This document shows, in pieces, positions 39,701 to 43,842 of a stretch of DNA of 64,000 bases. The notes below the pieces were generated by a model. That model saw only the letters and a program-made list of their open reading frames with translations, did not search any database and was not told where the DNA came from. The position numbers and the translations under genes are program-made. The stretch comes from Aplysia californica (Eukaryota > Mollusca > Gastropoda > Aplysiida > Aplysiidae), in the NCBI RefSeq assembly GCF_000002075.1, contig NW_004797312.1:1100853-1164852 (forward strand), written 5' to 3'. Every line of letters begins with the position of its first letter. Position 1 is the stretch's first letter.

Positions 39701-42700
39701 TTCACTTTGATTTTTTCACACAAGTAAGATAACTAACCCGGCTTCTGATTCAGCAAATAAAAAAATTGGCGTCAAAAATGAAAAAAGGTGATTTGTCAGC
39801 TTACAGCAGCAGTGTCATCACATCCGAACATCACACTGAACCTTAATTAAATCATTTTTAAAAATTTGAAAAAATATGATTGATCTGTTACAAGATTTCA
39901 TTCCTCATTTTAAGAAATTTCCCTTCTCTCACATGGATCATAACATTTAATCAAAGGACTCTATAATCACTCAGCGTTTAAATCAAAACAAAACAACAAC
40001 AACAAAAAAAGCACCTACCTTCTCAACAGAATCCAGAGGAATGGTGTTCATGGAGAGAATCAAGTCTCCTACAGCCAAATCACTGCTCGCAGCACAACCA
40101 TCCCTATCAATCTTCTCCACCAAGACATATAACTCCTTCTTTTTCTCCTGAAAGAACAGCAATACGGTTAAAAGAGTTTTCTATCTGCGTCTAACAGACC
40201 ACGACAAACCTATCGATGAGAAGTTATGATTTTCACTTGCCAAACCCAAGCAGATGAGCATCGTAGACACACACACACACAAAACACAAACACACACACA
40301 CTCACCAAGTTGACCAATGGGTAACAATAAATTTAATGTTCAACCGCTGGTGATGGAAGCGTGTGATCCGTCATAACCCATAAGCCCTGACAACAACTCG
40401 TACACAAATCATATGTGAGGTGACTGGTCGTTGTTTTGTTTACCTAATCTGTAACAAAGTAACAATGGACATTAATTTGAACTTGCGACAGAAGCAGAAG
40501 CATCGCTCATTATCCAAGTGGTTTGCGACCCAGAGTTTGTTTAACCATGGCACTCAGTCTTCATCGTCTTACATTTGTTTATTTTACCCATGCACAAAAT
40601 CGGCAACAACAGATAAAAAAACTAACCAAACCCCCCCCCCCCCCCCCAAAGCAAGCAAAACAAAAACAAAAACAAGAAAAACAACAAAAAAAAACAACAA
40701 AACAAAACTTCTTACATCCCACGCCTCCACACGCACCACCACCACCCCGTTTAAAAAAAACCAAAACTTTTGAATTCGCCTTACAGCAGTCATAGGCCTG
40801 AGATCAGCCCCCAGTTTGGACCTCAGAAGGGAATAGTTTGCTTTCTTCATTTGATTAGTCCTGCCCAAGATGGCCACCTGTTATAAGGCCACTTTTCTCC
40901 TTGACAGTGGGTGGCGGTTTTACACAGGTTCGACTGTGTATATATATATATATATATATACATCTTTTGCATGCATACAAAGAGCTTAACCGTTTCATGG
41001 CTGAGACTGATGAACCTGACTCTCAACACTTTCAGTAGGTAGGAAAGCTGTCCTACCAAAGGGTTCTACACTTACATGATATCTGCGTTTTCTATCAAAA
41101 CCAAACGATGCTGCATTCCCCTTTTCCAGTTCAATGGCAATAGTTTTGTCTTCCCAGATCACGTACTGGGGAAACTTGAGTACACAGTAATGCCACAAAC
41201 AGGATTCCGAGTCACACAGCCGGTTCGCACACACTGCGACGGGGAAGCCACTGGACGCAGGAGCATGAGAGAGTGGAGGTAGGCCTGGTCTTGTATTGGT
41301 AGGAGATCTGGGGGGAAACATGGGGCTCTCTGAATAGTTTTGTCTCTCGTTGGTGGGAAGTGGAGGGGTCCTGTCACCAGTGGGGTTACCATGGGTCAAC
41401 GGTGTCATGCTCCCATCTTCTCTCATCGTGACTTCGATGTCTGTCACAGACATACCGGGGTAGGGGTCGCATGGAGCACTCCTGGAATGGGGTTCAGATG
41501 GGTTGCTGTAGTTGTAGGATTTCTTGCCATGTCCTGATGGAGGTTTCCTGTCATTTCTCCCACTATTAGACCCTCTGATGTGGTGAAGCTCCGAATCTGG
41601 TATGTGACCAAAGCCATTCTGCCATGGAGCACTAGGTTCAGCTGGCGGAATTTTGACCTTGGGAATGCTGCCGTTCATCAGCTGGTCCTGTGAGCCAATG
41701 GAGACACATCCGCTACCTGTAGACACGATGGAATGAAGCCTGCGGAACTCAAGTCCAGTCTTCTTGCCATTTGGTGGGGAATCCTGATAGCCTGAAAAAC
41801 CTGCCACAAAAGGAGAGAGACAGCAGTTAAGTCAGAAGTTGTATCTTCTATTAGAAGAGAAGCACAATGATACTATTGATACCATAGATGGACAAGTGGG
41901 ATCAACCAGCAGCACTCTCTAACCACCCACAATGTAAATGAAATGGCCTCATTATAAGTCAGTGATAATTCATACATCAACCACTATAACAAAATCAGTT
42001 TCTTTAGCCAACAACAGTTCCCGATAAGTTTTCAAGAAAATGAAAATGAAAAGGGTACACATACACACCCATGATGATGCTCGCAGCGCTTTAAAAAAAA
42101 AAAAGACCGAAAGAGACAGCTAAGATAGTAACAGACACAACCAAACAGTTGGACTGAGGTCTAATCTCCTGGAGACAACAACAAATGACTTGTACTTCAC
42201 AAGCATCGGAGCAAAAAGATAGGGATTTTCCGTAAAATATTTCCCATGTGTAGAGACCAAACTATGTGGTGTCCGTAGTCTAGTGGTTAGGCTAGCGGAC
42301 TCGTAATCATGAGGTTGCGAGTTCCGAGTTCGAGCCTCAGGCCCCATATTGTGTCCTTAGGAAAGGCACTTTACACTAATTTTCCTCACTTCACCTAGGT
42401 ATGAATGGGTACCCAGCCAAAGACAGTGAAAGATCTTGCCAGTATGTTAGTGTTTTAGCGCCTATAATTTGTAGCTTGCACTGTATGCTTCCCAGGAAGT
42501 TGAGATTGCTTCAGAATGCTATCAGTTCTGCGGGGTAATAGATTGTAAATCACTGAGAGCTTGCTGTTGAATGGTAGTGAGTAAATTAAGTTCTAAAGTT
42601 TAGTAAAAGAGCTGTTGTAAGGAGAGCTCTACACAGACATTATTGTACAGCAAGTCAGTTCTGAAACCTCACCAGTCAGATTCTGACGGGAACAGATGAG

Positions 42701-43815
42701 GATTATTTATAATCTGTTAAACCATATAACTTTTATGCTTGTTGCAATTTTTTTAGGGTCTACCCTTATCTTTCTTCCACTAAAAAGAGTTTGTCTTCAG
42801 AACAACAGGTCACACATTGGAACCATTTTGAGTACATTTAGGCTTAGTAAGAATTTTACAGCATTTACAACACAAATAGGTCAAAAGCTAGAGGTGTTAC
42901 ACATGGGAATAACAAAGAAAAGAAGGAGGGGAGATAAGGATGATAGATTATAGGAAAGGAGGGGCCATAACTGACCAAAAGTTTTCTTTCCTAATGAAAT
43001 ACGCTTTCAAATGCAACCAGAACTGAAATCAAGAGACTTATCTCCCCAACTTTTGAGAAAAAATATTTTAAACAAACAAGAAAGAAGCCTTACGAGCAAC
43101 GTGGAGTTTCAAATTCTCAGAATCCTGTTTCTGGAGTAATTCCTCCACTTGTTTTTTGTTGAACTTGAAGATGCACTCGTTGCGAATGTGAGTAATCCTG
43201 TCGCGCACATGAAGCTCTCCACTTCTCACATGGCATTCTTTTTTTACATTTTCCACAAGACAGGCAGTGGTTCCTACAGGTAGCTACGGAAGACACAACA
43301 AATCCTTATCATACTATGCCCCCAAAAAACCCCAAAACTAATCCAGAATCAACACATCTAGGGGGAAAAAATTTAGCTTATCTACAAACAATAGTTGTAT
43401 CTAAAAAAAAAAAACTTCAGACCTACTTATTATTAATGGACCATGGTTTTTTTATCTTCAAAACTAGATTTTAAAAAACCCACAAACTTGCTGATTTCAA
43501 AATGAACCCTTTCAAAAATAATTCTTTGTTTTGTTGTTAAAAGAACATAAAGGAAAGTAAAATGATGCTGTCACATAGTGAAAGGGCCAAAATTGGGTAA
43601 AACATGGTGAAAATTGACTAAGTGGCTATGGGGTGGACTAAATAGCCTTCGTCCAGTAATTATTGCACTACCTCAATAGTGGATACTGAAAATCCAAGTT
43701 TCCCATTTTGTCCTCGACGAACGATAACTATTTCCTCCTGCTCCCAGCGCACAGATTGAGGCCTGAGCCGCAAACGTTCAACCAACTGCTTCAGCGATTC
43801 TTTCGTGGAGCCCAT
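5884..43815 (-). CDS. PDZ-PDZ-pseudoRoc-COR-death domain protein (Roco family), 13 coding exons
   Basis: Thirteen exons, all with GT-AG borders, join in phase into 1149 codons and a stop. Domains seen: PDZ 1 (residues about 27-112, carboxylate loop K39-L-G-F), a Pro/Ser-rich linker (113-320) with a Cys cluster, PDZ 2 (about 325-420), a second Pro-rich linker, a Roc-like domain (about 487-640), COR (about 690-926) and a death domain (about 1060-1140). Roco proteins such as DAPK1 and LRRK carry Roc-COR, and DAPK1 also ends in a death domain. PDZ domains in front of Roc-COR are not a layout I know. The P-loop position reads GSGTNEFVRC, without GK[S/T], so GTP binding is doubtful. No signal peptide or membrane span is visible, so it is probably a cytoplasmic scaffold linking C-terminal peptide ligands to death-fold partners (inference). 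The gene spans 38 kb and its introns are full of transposons. An in-frame TAA lies directly before the ATG, which fixes the start. Confidence 0.88.
6150..6238 (-). mobile_element. SINE C 3' fragment
   Basis: Matches the reversed 3' end of SINE C (tagtaagagtttta, cacaataaggtcatata, aagattaga). Lies close to exon 13, in intron 12. Confidence 0.6.
6258..6352 (+). repeat. Short dispersed repeat with (GAA)n tail, copy 1
   Basis: Shares atggaccaaa, gtcgtcac, atgactgca and the gaagaagaagaag ending with 8473-8552. Probably the 3' end of a LINE or SINE; the family was not identified. Confidence 0.5.
6355..6427 (-). pseudogene. Duplicate of the exon 12 end with its donor site
   Basis: About 70 bases match 8168-8243 closely: the last 40 or so bases of exon 12, the CAGGTGAG donor and about 25 bases of intron (ttgttgttttagctgt). 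It lies within intron 12. The donor is intact, so it could act as a decoy splice site. Confidence 0.7.
6443..6765 (+). mobile_element. tRNA-headed SINE A, near full length
   Basis: The head has an A-box (tagtctagtgg) and a degenerate B-box region. The body has a central block (tgtccttgggtaaggca, cacccaggtgaaaatgggta) shared with the copies at 39114 and 42268, and a 3' part ending with a gtaaagcgcat word. The central block resembles those of broad invertebrate SINE superfamilies (tentative). Confidence 0.8.
6975..8083 (-). mobile_element. I-group LINE fragment with RNase H domain
   Basis: One open frame of about 330 codons (to 7093) holds RNase H: D in FTDGS, E in AEATAIDMAL, D in LSDSLS, then WIPSHVG and a final D in NEQVDDLAKKA. 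A zinc-knuckle-like CVGC and HILTEC pair ends it. This is the C-terminal third of an I/Jockey-group ORF2; the RT part is missing (5'-truncated). It lies in intron 12, antisense to the A-type SINE end beside it. Unbroken, so fairly recent. Confidence 0.85.
8084..8126 (+). mobile_element. SINE A 3' end with (ATT)n tail
   Basis: The word tatacaaatactatttatt followed by ATT repeats is the 3' end seen at 39290-39312. Confidence 0.6.
8130..8162 (-). repeat. Third short copy of the exon 12 donor region
   Basis: The words acagctaaaacaacaacaat and cacctgccag repeat here immediately beside the true donor of exon 12. The donor context has changed (aaatcacctg in place of aactcacctg). Confidence 0.55.
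8201..8435 (-). CDS. Roco gene exon 12
   Basis: 235 bases, residues 993-1070. A Pro-rich linker, then helices RLEESQLRVMRMRVGELR and the first death-domain helix with the W-x-x-L-A motif (KKWEILAG) at the donor. The intron upstream of it is about 10 kb long. Confidence 0.85.
8473..8552 (+). repeat. Short dispersed repeat with (GAA)n tail, copy 2
   Basis: Second copy of the repeat at 6258-6352, just upstream of exon 12 in gene orientation. Confidence 0.5.
8640..9359. other. Intron 11 sequence without recognised element
   Basis: AT-rich sequence with no domain in the short frames. Confidence 0.4.
9360..9520 (+). mobile_element. Internally deleted RTE-type LINE
   Basis: The 5' word cttgggagacggaggag and tcagcaggaac match 44312-44346 of the long RTE copy. 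They are followed directly by its last 110 bases (ggctagccca, ggtggaa, gtggcctata, agggtgagaaaggca) and a (GAT)n tail. The whole coding middle is missing. Confidence 0.8.
10680..11940 (+). pseudogene. Decayed transposase of an invertebrate DDE-like family
   Basis: In changing frames it keeps VCKAFFLKVL, then LPQLPSHFFRKDSCKLYLE, NLSLFHPRKDRCDLC, DLQSVMLYP, EGALTANE, then FLEKGYKQMELDSAHS. These in order match a transposase-like family I remember as common in invertebrate genomes; I cannot name its superfamily. Several frameshifts and stops and a poly-G run interrupt it, so it is not functional. Confidence 0.65.
12412..12560 (+). mobile_element. LINE ORF2 C-terminal fragment
   Basis: Reads LRWLGHVKRMDD, then YGELAQGKRPRGRSKQ, the tail pattern of CR1/RTE-like ORF2 proteins. 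Only about 50 codons remain. Confidence 0.7.
12628..12721. repeat. Poly-C and (CT)n tract
   Basis: A C run followed by imperfect CT repeats. Confidence 0.85.
13634..13713 (+). mobile_element. Right end of a Mutator-like MITE, palindrome type iv
   Basis: A perfect palindrome CTATTTCTCCGAAC plus its complement (13678-13705) runs into GTCACTTCG, the right-end word of the other families. A second half-copy of the motif (cgttcggagaaata) lies at 13653. The left end was not found. Confidence 0.45.
14180..15000 (+). pseudogene. Second decayed transposase fragment
   Basis: First part: a basic Lys/Arg-rich N-terminal region (RPSKRQKKQRAK, a RKYVLKRHK stretch, then QALSKAVNKG). Further on (14800-14960): IGNWVLVRCDEKKYHKEV, like the small C-terminal beta domain I associate with the same transposase-like family as 10680-11940. 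The middle is lost or unreadable. Confidence 0.45.
15591..15800 (+). repeat. Subterminal tandem array of type ii
   Basis: Six near-identical units, each an imperfect palindrome (attcgcacagggtgtgtgaat) plus actatgaaat-type spacer. Confidence 0.9.
16245..16296. repeat. (GA)n microsatellite
   Basis: About 26 uninterrupted GA units within the type ii MITE. Confidence 0.95.
17313..17545. mobile_element. Short TIR element (MITE-like)
   Basis: GGTGTCCATTGG, then GATCGGTTCGGTT at the left; the complement of GGTGCCCATTGG, then GATCGGTTCGATT at the right. 233 bases, no coding frame, no clear target duplication. Confidence 0.5.
17815..18088 (-). mobile_element. SINE A, partial, with (ATT)n tail
   Basis: On the minus strand cacccaggtgaaaatgggta is the SINE A central block, followed by a 3' part ending attgtaaagcacatagagc and an ATT-rich tail (17845-17890 on the plus strand as AAT). 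The tRNA head is missing. Confidence 0.6.
18429..18627 (-). CDS. Roco gene exon 11
   Basis: 199 bases, residues 926-992. A helical SQRLQEVLRTQL segment, then a polar linker rich in P, N, E and D, with no recognised domain. Acceptor ctttgcag, donor gtgggt. Confidence 0.78.
18905..22136 (+). mobile_element. pogo/Tigger-like MITE, copy 1, split by a LINE
   Basis: Ends are GGTGGAATCCTGTTATA at the left and GTTATAAGTGGACTCCACTG at the right, followed by TA. Without the LINE at 19248-21657 it is about 816 bases and aligns end to end with the reversed copy at 61869-62656. The TA target and CAGTGG termini are typical of pogo/Tigger elements. No own coding capacity. Confidence 0.8.
19248..21657 (+). 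mobile_element. I-group LINE with RT and RNase H, 5'-truncated
   Basis: Reverse transcriptase: RIGSYRPISLTS, DFSRAFDKVW, QGVPKGSVLS and the YADD box in LYADDYTIYA. RNase H: WTDGSAKHG, RAELVALDTAL, YTDSRSAV, WIPGHAG and NEEVDSIAKEA. A C-terminal CRAC-HVFLRC knuckle follows. Stops at about 19598 and 21252 and a frameshift near 20090 break it. It ends in a (GA)n tail, not poly-A, and is flanked by accctg (19242-19247 and 21658-21663). An open frame that starts upstream at 19094 is a chimera with the MITE. Confidence 0.88.
22137..23126. other. Intron 10 sequence, no gene recognised
   Basis: AT-rich, with a C/A run at 22424-22448. No domain in the short frames. Confidence 0.4.
23127..23600 (+). 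mobile_element. tRNA-headed SINE B, copy 1
   Basis: Head ggggctctagtggtctaggg with B-box-like ggtcccgggtttgaaacc. The body has a C/T-rich middle and the words ctgactctttctgca, cacctagtcttctc and gagggcccatgtgcaagttg. The 3' end reads catatgat-ttaagcagttgcgagc and is A-rich. It lies just downstream of exon 10 in gene orientation. Confidence 0.8.
23694..23865 (-). CDS. Roco gene exon 10 (end of COR)
   Basis: 172 bases, residues 869-925. Aromatic-rich strands beginning TSCFYWFLSDVS and ending KRIEVYLK fit the beta-rich second half of COR. Acceptor tgtcacag, donor gtcagc. Confidence 0.84.
23866..25194. other. Intron 9 sequence, no gene recognised
   Basis: No motif seen apart from AT-rich runs. 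Confidence 0.4.
25199..25780. mobile_element. piggyBac-like MITE containing the assembly gap
   Basis: TTAA flanks both sides (25195-25198 and 25781-25784). Termini are inverted: CCCTCGTAGCGCT and AGCGCTACGAGGG. TTAA targets with CCC-GGG ends are typical of piggyBac-type elements. The visible inside is GC-rich with repeated gcgcgaggcgac words and no coding frame. Confidence 0.78.
25406..25582. other. Assembly gap (N run)
   Basis: 177 N bases inside the piggyBac-like MITE. Confidence 1.
25822..26039 (-). CDS. Roco gene exon 9 (COR)
   Basis: 218 bases, residues 796-868. A winged-helix segment (LLTSMEDLGLIYPI), an acidic loop and SMLFPVFLE, the typical COR strand before its second half. Acceptor tctgtcag, donor gtgagt. 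Confidence 0.85.
26040..26663. other. Intron 8 sequence, no element recognised
   Basis: AT-rich and unremarkable. Confidence 0.4.
26753..26990. repeat. Compound microsatellite (TA)n(GA)n(GGCA)n(GACA)n
   Basis: Blocks of TA, GA, a G run, GGCA and GACA repeats follow one another. Frames translated from it (Arg/Glu or Ser/Leu runs) are artefacts. Confidence 0.95.
27184..27349 (-). CDS. Roco gene exon 8 (COR)
   Basis: 166 bases, residues 741-795. Continues COR: LLLPTRFFESLSRL corresponds to the conserved COR pattern of a hydrophobic strand, P and an aromatic/Leu helix. Acceptor gtcgcag, donor gtgaga. Confidence 0.84.
27410..27570. repeat. Diverged two-unit tandem repeat
   Basis: ttcaaaactaaga, then gaggtgagacctcc-aatc, recurs about 75 bases later as ttcaaaactaaga, then gagttgaaacctcc-aatc. 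Confidence 0.45.
28056..28922. mobile_element. pogo/Tigger-like MITE, probably compound
   Basis: TA-CAGTGGTGTCC at the left and GGACACCACAG-TA at the right. A second Tigger-like end (ccgtcttacacaggttccactgta) lies inside at 28825-28848, so two related elements may be combined. Confidence 0.45.
29424..29850 (-). mobile_element. SINE B, copy on the minus strand, head missing
   Basis: Reversed body words of SINE B: catatgagcgcgcgg, caacttgcacgcgggacc, agaaggctaggtgttaga, and ggagcccagagaaaggagg. The tRNA-like head is not present. Confidence 0.7.
29874..30116 (-). mobile_element. tRNA-headed SINE C, full length
   Basis: On the minus strand the head gtgggctagaggttaagg with B-box ggtcccgggttcgaatc continues into a body distinct from SINE B: gggtggttggtgagtgct, then taacacctctaatcttc, ending tgtaaaactcttacta. 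The head is shared with SINE B, the body is not. Confidence 0.75.
30461..30983 (-). mobile_element. RTE-type LINE 3' fragment with an inverted 5' end
   Basis: Encodes the ORF2 tail: YCCEFWTITKNSENKIEATE, MWYLWRLIRVSWKEK, then RKRQMQFWGHINR and GKRGIGRPRTTYLG; a (CAT)n plus-strand run marks the 3' tail. The 5' end is a hairpin (30884-30981) in which about 40 bases are repeated in reverse. Confidence 0.82.
31137..31383. mobile_element. MITE family 2, copy 1 (intact)
   Basis: TIRs GCCGTAAGCTGACAAAACAC and the complement of the right end GCCATAAGCTGACAAAATGC. 247 bases. It shows the empty site for the insertion seen in copy 2. Confidence 0.75.
31411..32210 (-). CDS. Roco gene exon 7 (pseudoRoc and start of COR)
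   Basis: 800 bases, residues 474-740. It opens with strand VRVFVFG and a degenerate P-loop. The usual DxxG switch region reads SVSDDSFF and the strand CIFILAFD follows. The G4 position reads FALKPEN, without the N/T-K-x-D motif. The last third, ending at VLEDLRNTGNLI, resembles the first winged helix of COR (leucine-rich helix, then G-x-I). Confidence 0.88.
32358..32802 (+). mobile_element. MITE family 1, copy 2
   Basis: Starts GTGTTACGACGCGGTGGAAT and ends TTTCACCACGATGCCTCAC. Same inside words as the copy at 4033. Confidence 0.82.
33118..33523 (+). mobile_element. MITE family 1, copy 3, right end truncated
   Basis: Starts GTGTCATGACGCGGTGGAAT; breaks off after gacaagtgcctgatttc. The 40 bases just left of it (ttggaggaaggttgcctctaat-type) recur just right of it at about 33535-33560, so the copy lies between direct repeats of host sequence. 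Confidence 0.75.
33566..35877. other. Intron 6 sequence, no element recognised
   Basis: Apart from a (TG)n stretch nothing is identified. Frames of about 60-116 codons carry no motif. Confidence 0.4.
34182..34290. repeat. (TG)n microsatellite
   Basis: Imperfect TG repeats broken by TA and TT. Confidence 0.92.
35878..36311 (-). mobile_element. MITE family 1, copy 4
   Basis: Reverse orientation: left ttgaggcagcatggtaaaat, right ccgccttgtgacac. Internal words match the other copies. Confidence 0.78.
36413..36531 (-). CDS. Roco gene exon 6
   Basis: 119 bases, residues 435-473 plus two bases. A Pro/Ser/Glu-rich linker (PPESPPSSPPDAPFEPSP) between PDZ 2 and the Roc-like domain. Acceptor gctttctag, donor gtaagtg. 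No domain is visible; support is from phase and splice sites. Confidence 0.75.
36570..36775 (-). mobile_element. SINE C, partial
   Basis: Reversed SINE C body: gtaagcgttttacgg, aagattagaggtgttaca and actcgccaaccacccacc. The head is missing. Confidence 0.65.
37195..37605 (+). mobile_element. LINE ORF2 C-terminal fragment (CR1/RTE-like)
   Basis: Reads SNARIDTEIAAL, then RVWDCCGIRTEIK, LLCGAEIWTVYQSH, CLRRILGIKGQDKRPDT and QLRWAVHVIRM, the conserved region after the RT domain. It has a stop at about 37336. It lies in intron 5. Confidence 0.8.
37793..37906 (-). CDS. Roco gene exon 5
   Basis: 114 bases, 38 codons (397-434). It begins at an LKELDF stretch equivalent to the last PDZ helix, then a TLRLQVQ strand that closes PDZ 2. 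Acceptor tctggaacag, donor gtatct; both phases are 0 and match exons 4 and 6. Confidence 0.82.
38344..38863. mobile_element. pogo/Tigger-like MITE
   Basis: TA-CAGTCAAACTCTGTAATACC at the left; complement of the right end CAGTCAAACTCAGTTTACTG, followed by TA. 520 bases, non-coding. Confidence 0.7.
39067..39675 (+). mobile_element. MITE family 1, copy 5, nested and itself interrupted
   Basis: Starts GTGTCACGATGTGGTGGAAT and ends ACCATGTTGCCTCAC. aatt flanks both sides, and the intact copy of MITE 2 gives the empty site, supporting a 4-bp target duplication. A SINE A lies within it. Confidence 0.82.
39114..39312 (+). mobile_element. tRNA-headed SINE A, nested in MITE 1
   Basis: Head ggcgtcggtagcctagtgg with a well kept B-box (gggttcgaatcc), central block ccttgagaaaggcacttta, and a short 3' part ending tatacaaatgctatttatta with an ATT tail. 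It splits the MITE word catatggagtta. Confidence 0.85.
40019..40147 (-). CDS. Roco gene exon 4
   Basis: 129 bases, exactly 43 codons (354-396). It holds the core of PDZ 2: LVEKIDRDGCAA followed by LAVGDLILSMN, the hallmark PDZ strand pattern. Acceptor gttctttcag, donor gtaggtgc. Too short to stand out as an open frame; found by protein pattern and splice sites. Confidence 0.86.
40637..40700. repeat. Poly-C and A-rich run
   Basis: A C run followed by A-rich caaaa-type repeats. The frames over it are low-complexity artefacts. Confidence 0.85.
40938..40962. repeat. (TA)n microsatellite next to a Tigger-like end
   Basis: TA repeats follow acacaggttcgactgtg, which resembles a pogo/Tigger terminus; the other end of that element was not found. 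Confidence 0.6.
41076..41800 (-). CDS. Roco gene exon 3
   Basis: 725 bases, residues 112-353. Mostly a Pro/Ser/Asn-rich, probably disordered linker, then a Cys-rich stretch and the first half of PDZ 2 (KTIAIELEKG, with SFGF as carboxylate loop). Acceptor ttgtggcag, donor gtaagtg. Reading past the donor gives a longer open frame, but the splice joins PDZ 2 properly. Confidence 0.87.
42268..42585 (+). mobile_element. tRNA-headed SINE A, near full length
   Basis: Head ggtgtccgtagtctagtgg, central block tgtccttaggaaaggcactt, then agacagtgaaagatcttgcc and a long 3' part like that at 6443. Confidence 0.8.
42838..42975 (-). mobile_element. SINE C fragment
   Basis: Reversed SINE C words taagaattttacagca and gctagaggtgttaca, then ggaggggagataaggatga. 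Confidence 0.55.
43094..43283 (-). CDS. Roco gene exon 2
   Basis: 190 bases, residues 49-111 plus one base. It completes PDZ 1: an ACLVENV strand, the GELHVRDRI strand-turn typical of PDZ domains, then the second helix and a final LKLHV strand. Acceptor tccgtag, donor gtaagg. Confidence 0.88.
43672..43815 (-). CDS. Roco gene exon 1 (coding part)
   Basis: 144 bases, 48 codons, residues 1-48, ending in phase 0 before gtagtg. It holds a short basic/helical N-terminus and the first strands of PDZ 1 with the G-K-L-G-F loop at 38-42. TAA is the codon immediately 5' of the ATG. Confidence 0.85.
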
Positions 43816-43842
43816 TTATCCCTTGGTCACAAAATCACACCT
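43816..43842 (-). promoter_or_regulatory. 5' UTR with upstream splice acceptor
   Basis: A pyrimidine-rich cttcttcttcttcag ends 25 bases before the ATG, with TAA just ahead of the ATG. This implies at least one non-coding first exon further upstream (higher coordinates), so the promoter lies beyond this point and was not located. Confidence 0.5.

Larger units (their letters stand above)
38951..39810. mobile_element. MITE family 2, copy 2, host of a nested insertion
   Basis: Same ends as 31137-31383 (GCCGTAAGCTCACAAAAC; right GTCAGCTTACAGC), interrupted at 39067-39675 by MITE family 1, copy 5. Confidence 0.78.

Noticed and set aside
40420-40795. Pro/Lys-rich proteins of 90-117 codons
   Set aside because: Produced by a C run and A-rich repeats in an intron.
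41076-41537. Plus-strand frames over exon 3
   Set aside because: They are antisense to a well supported exon with domain evidence.
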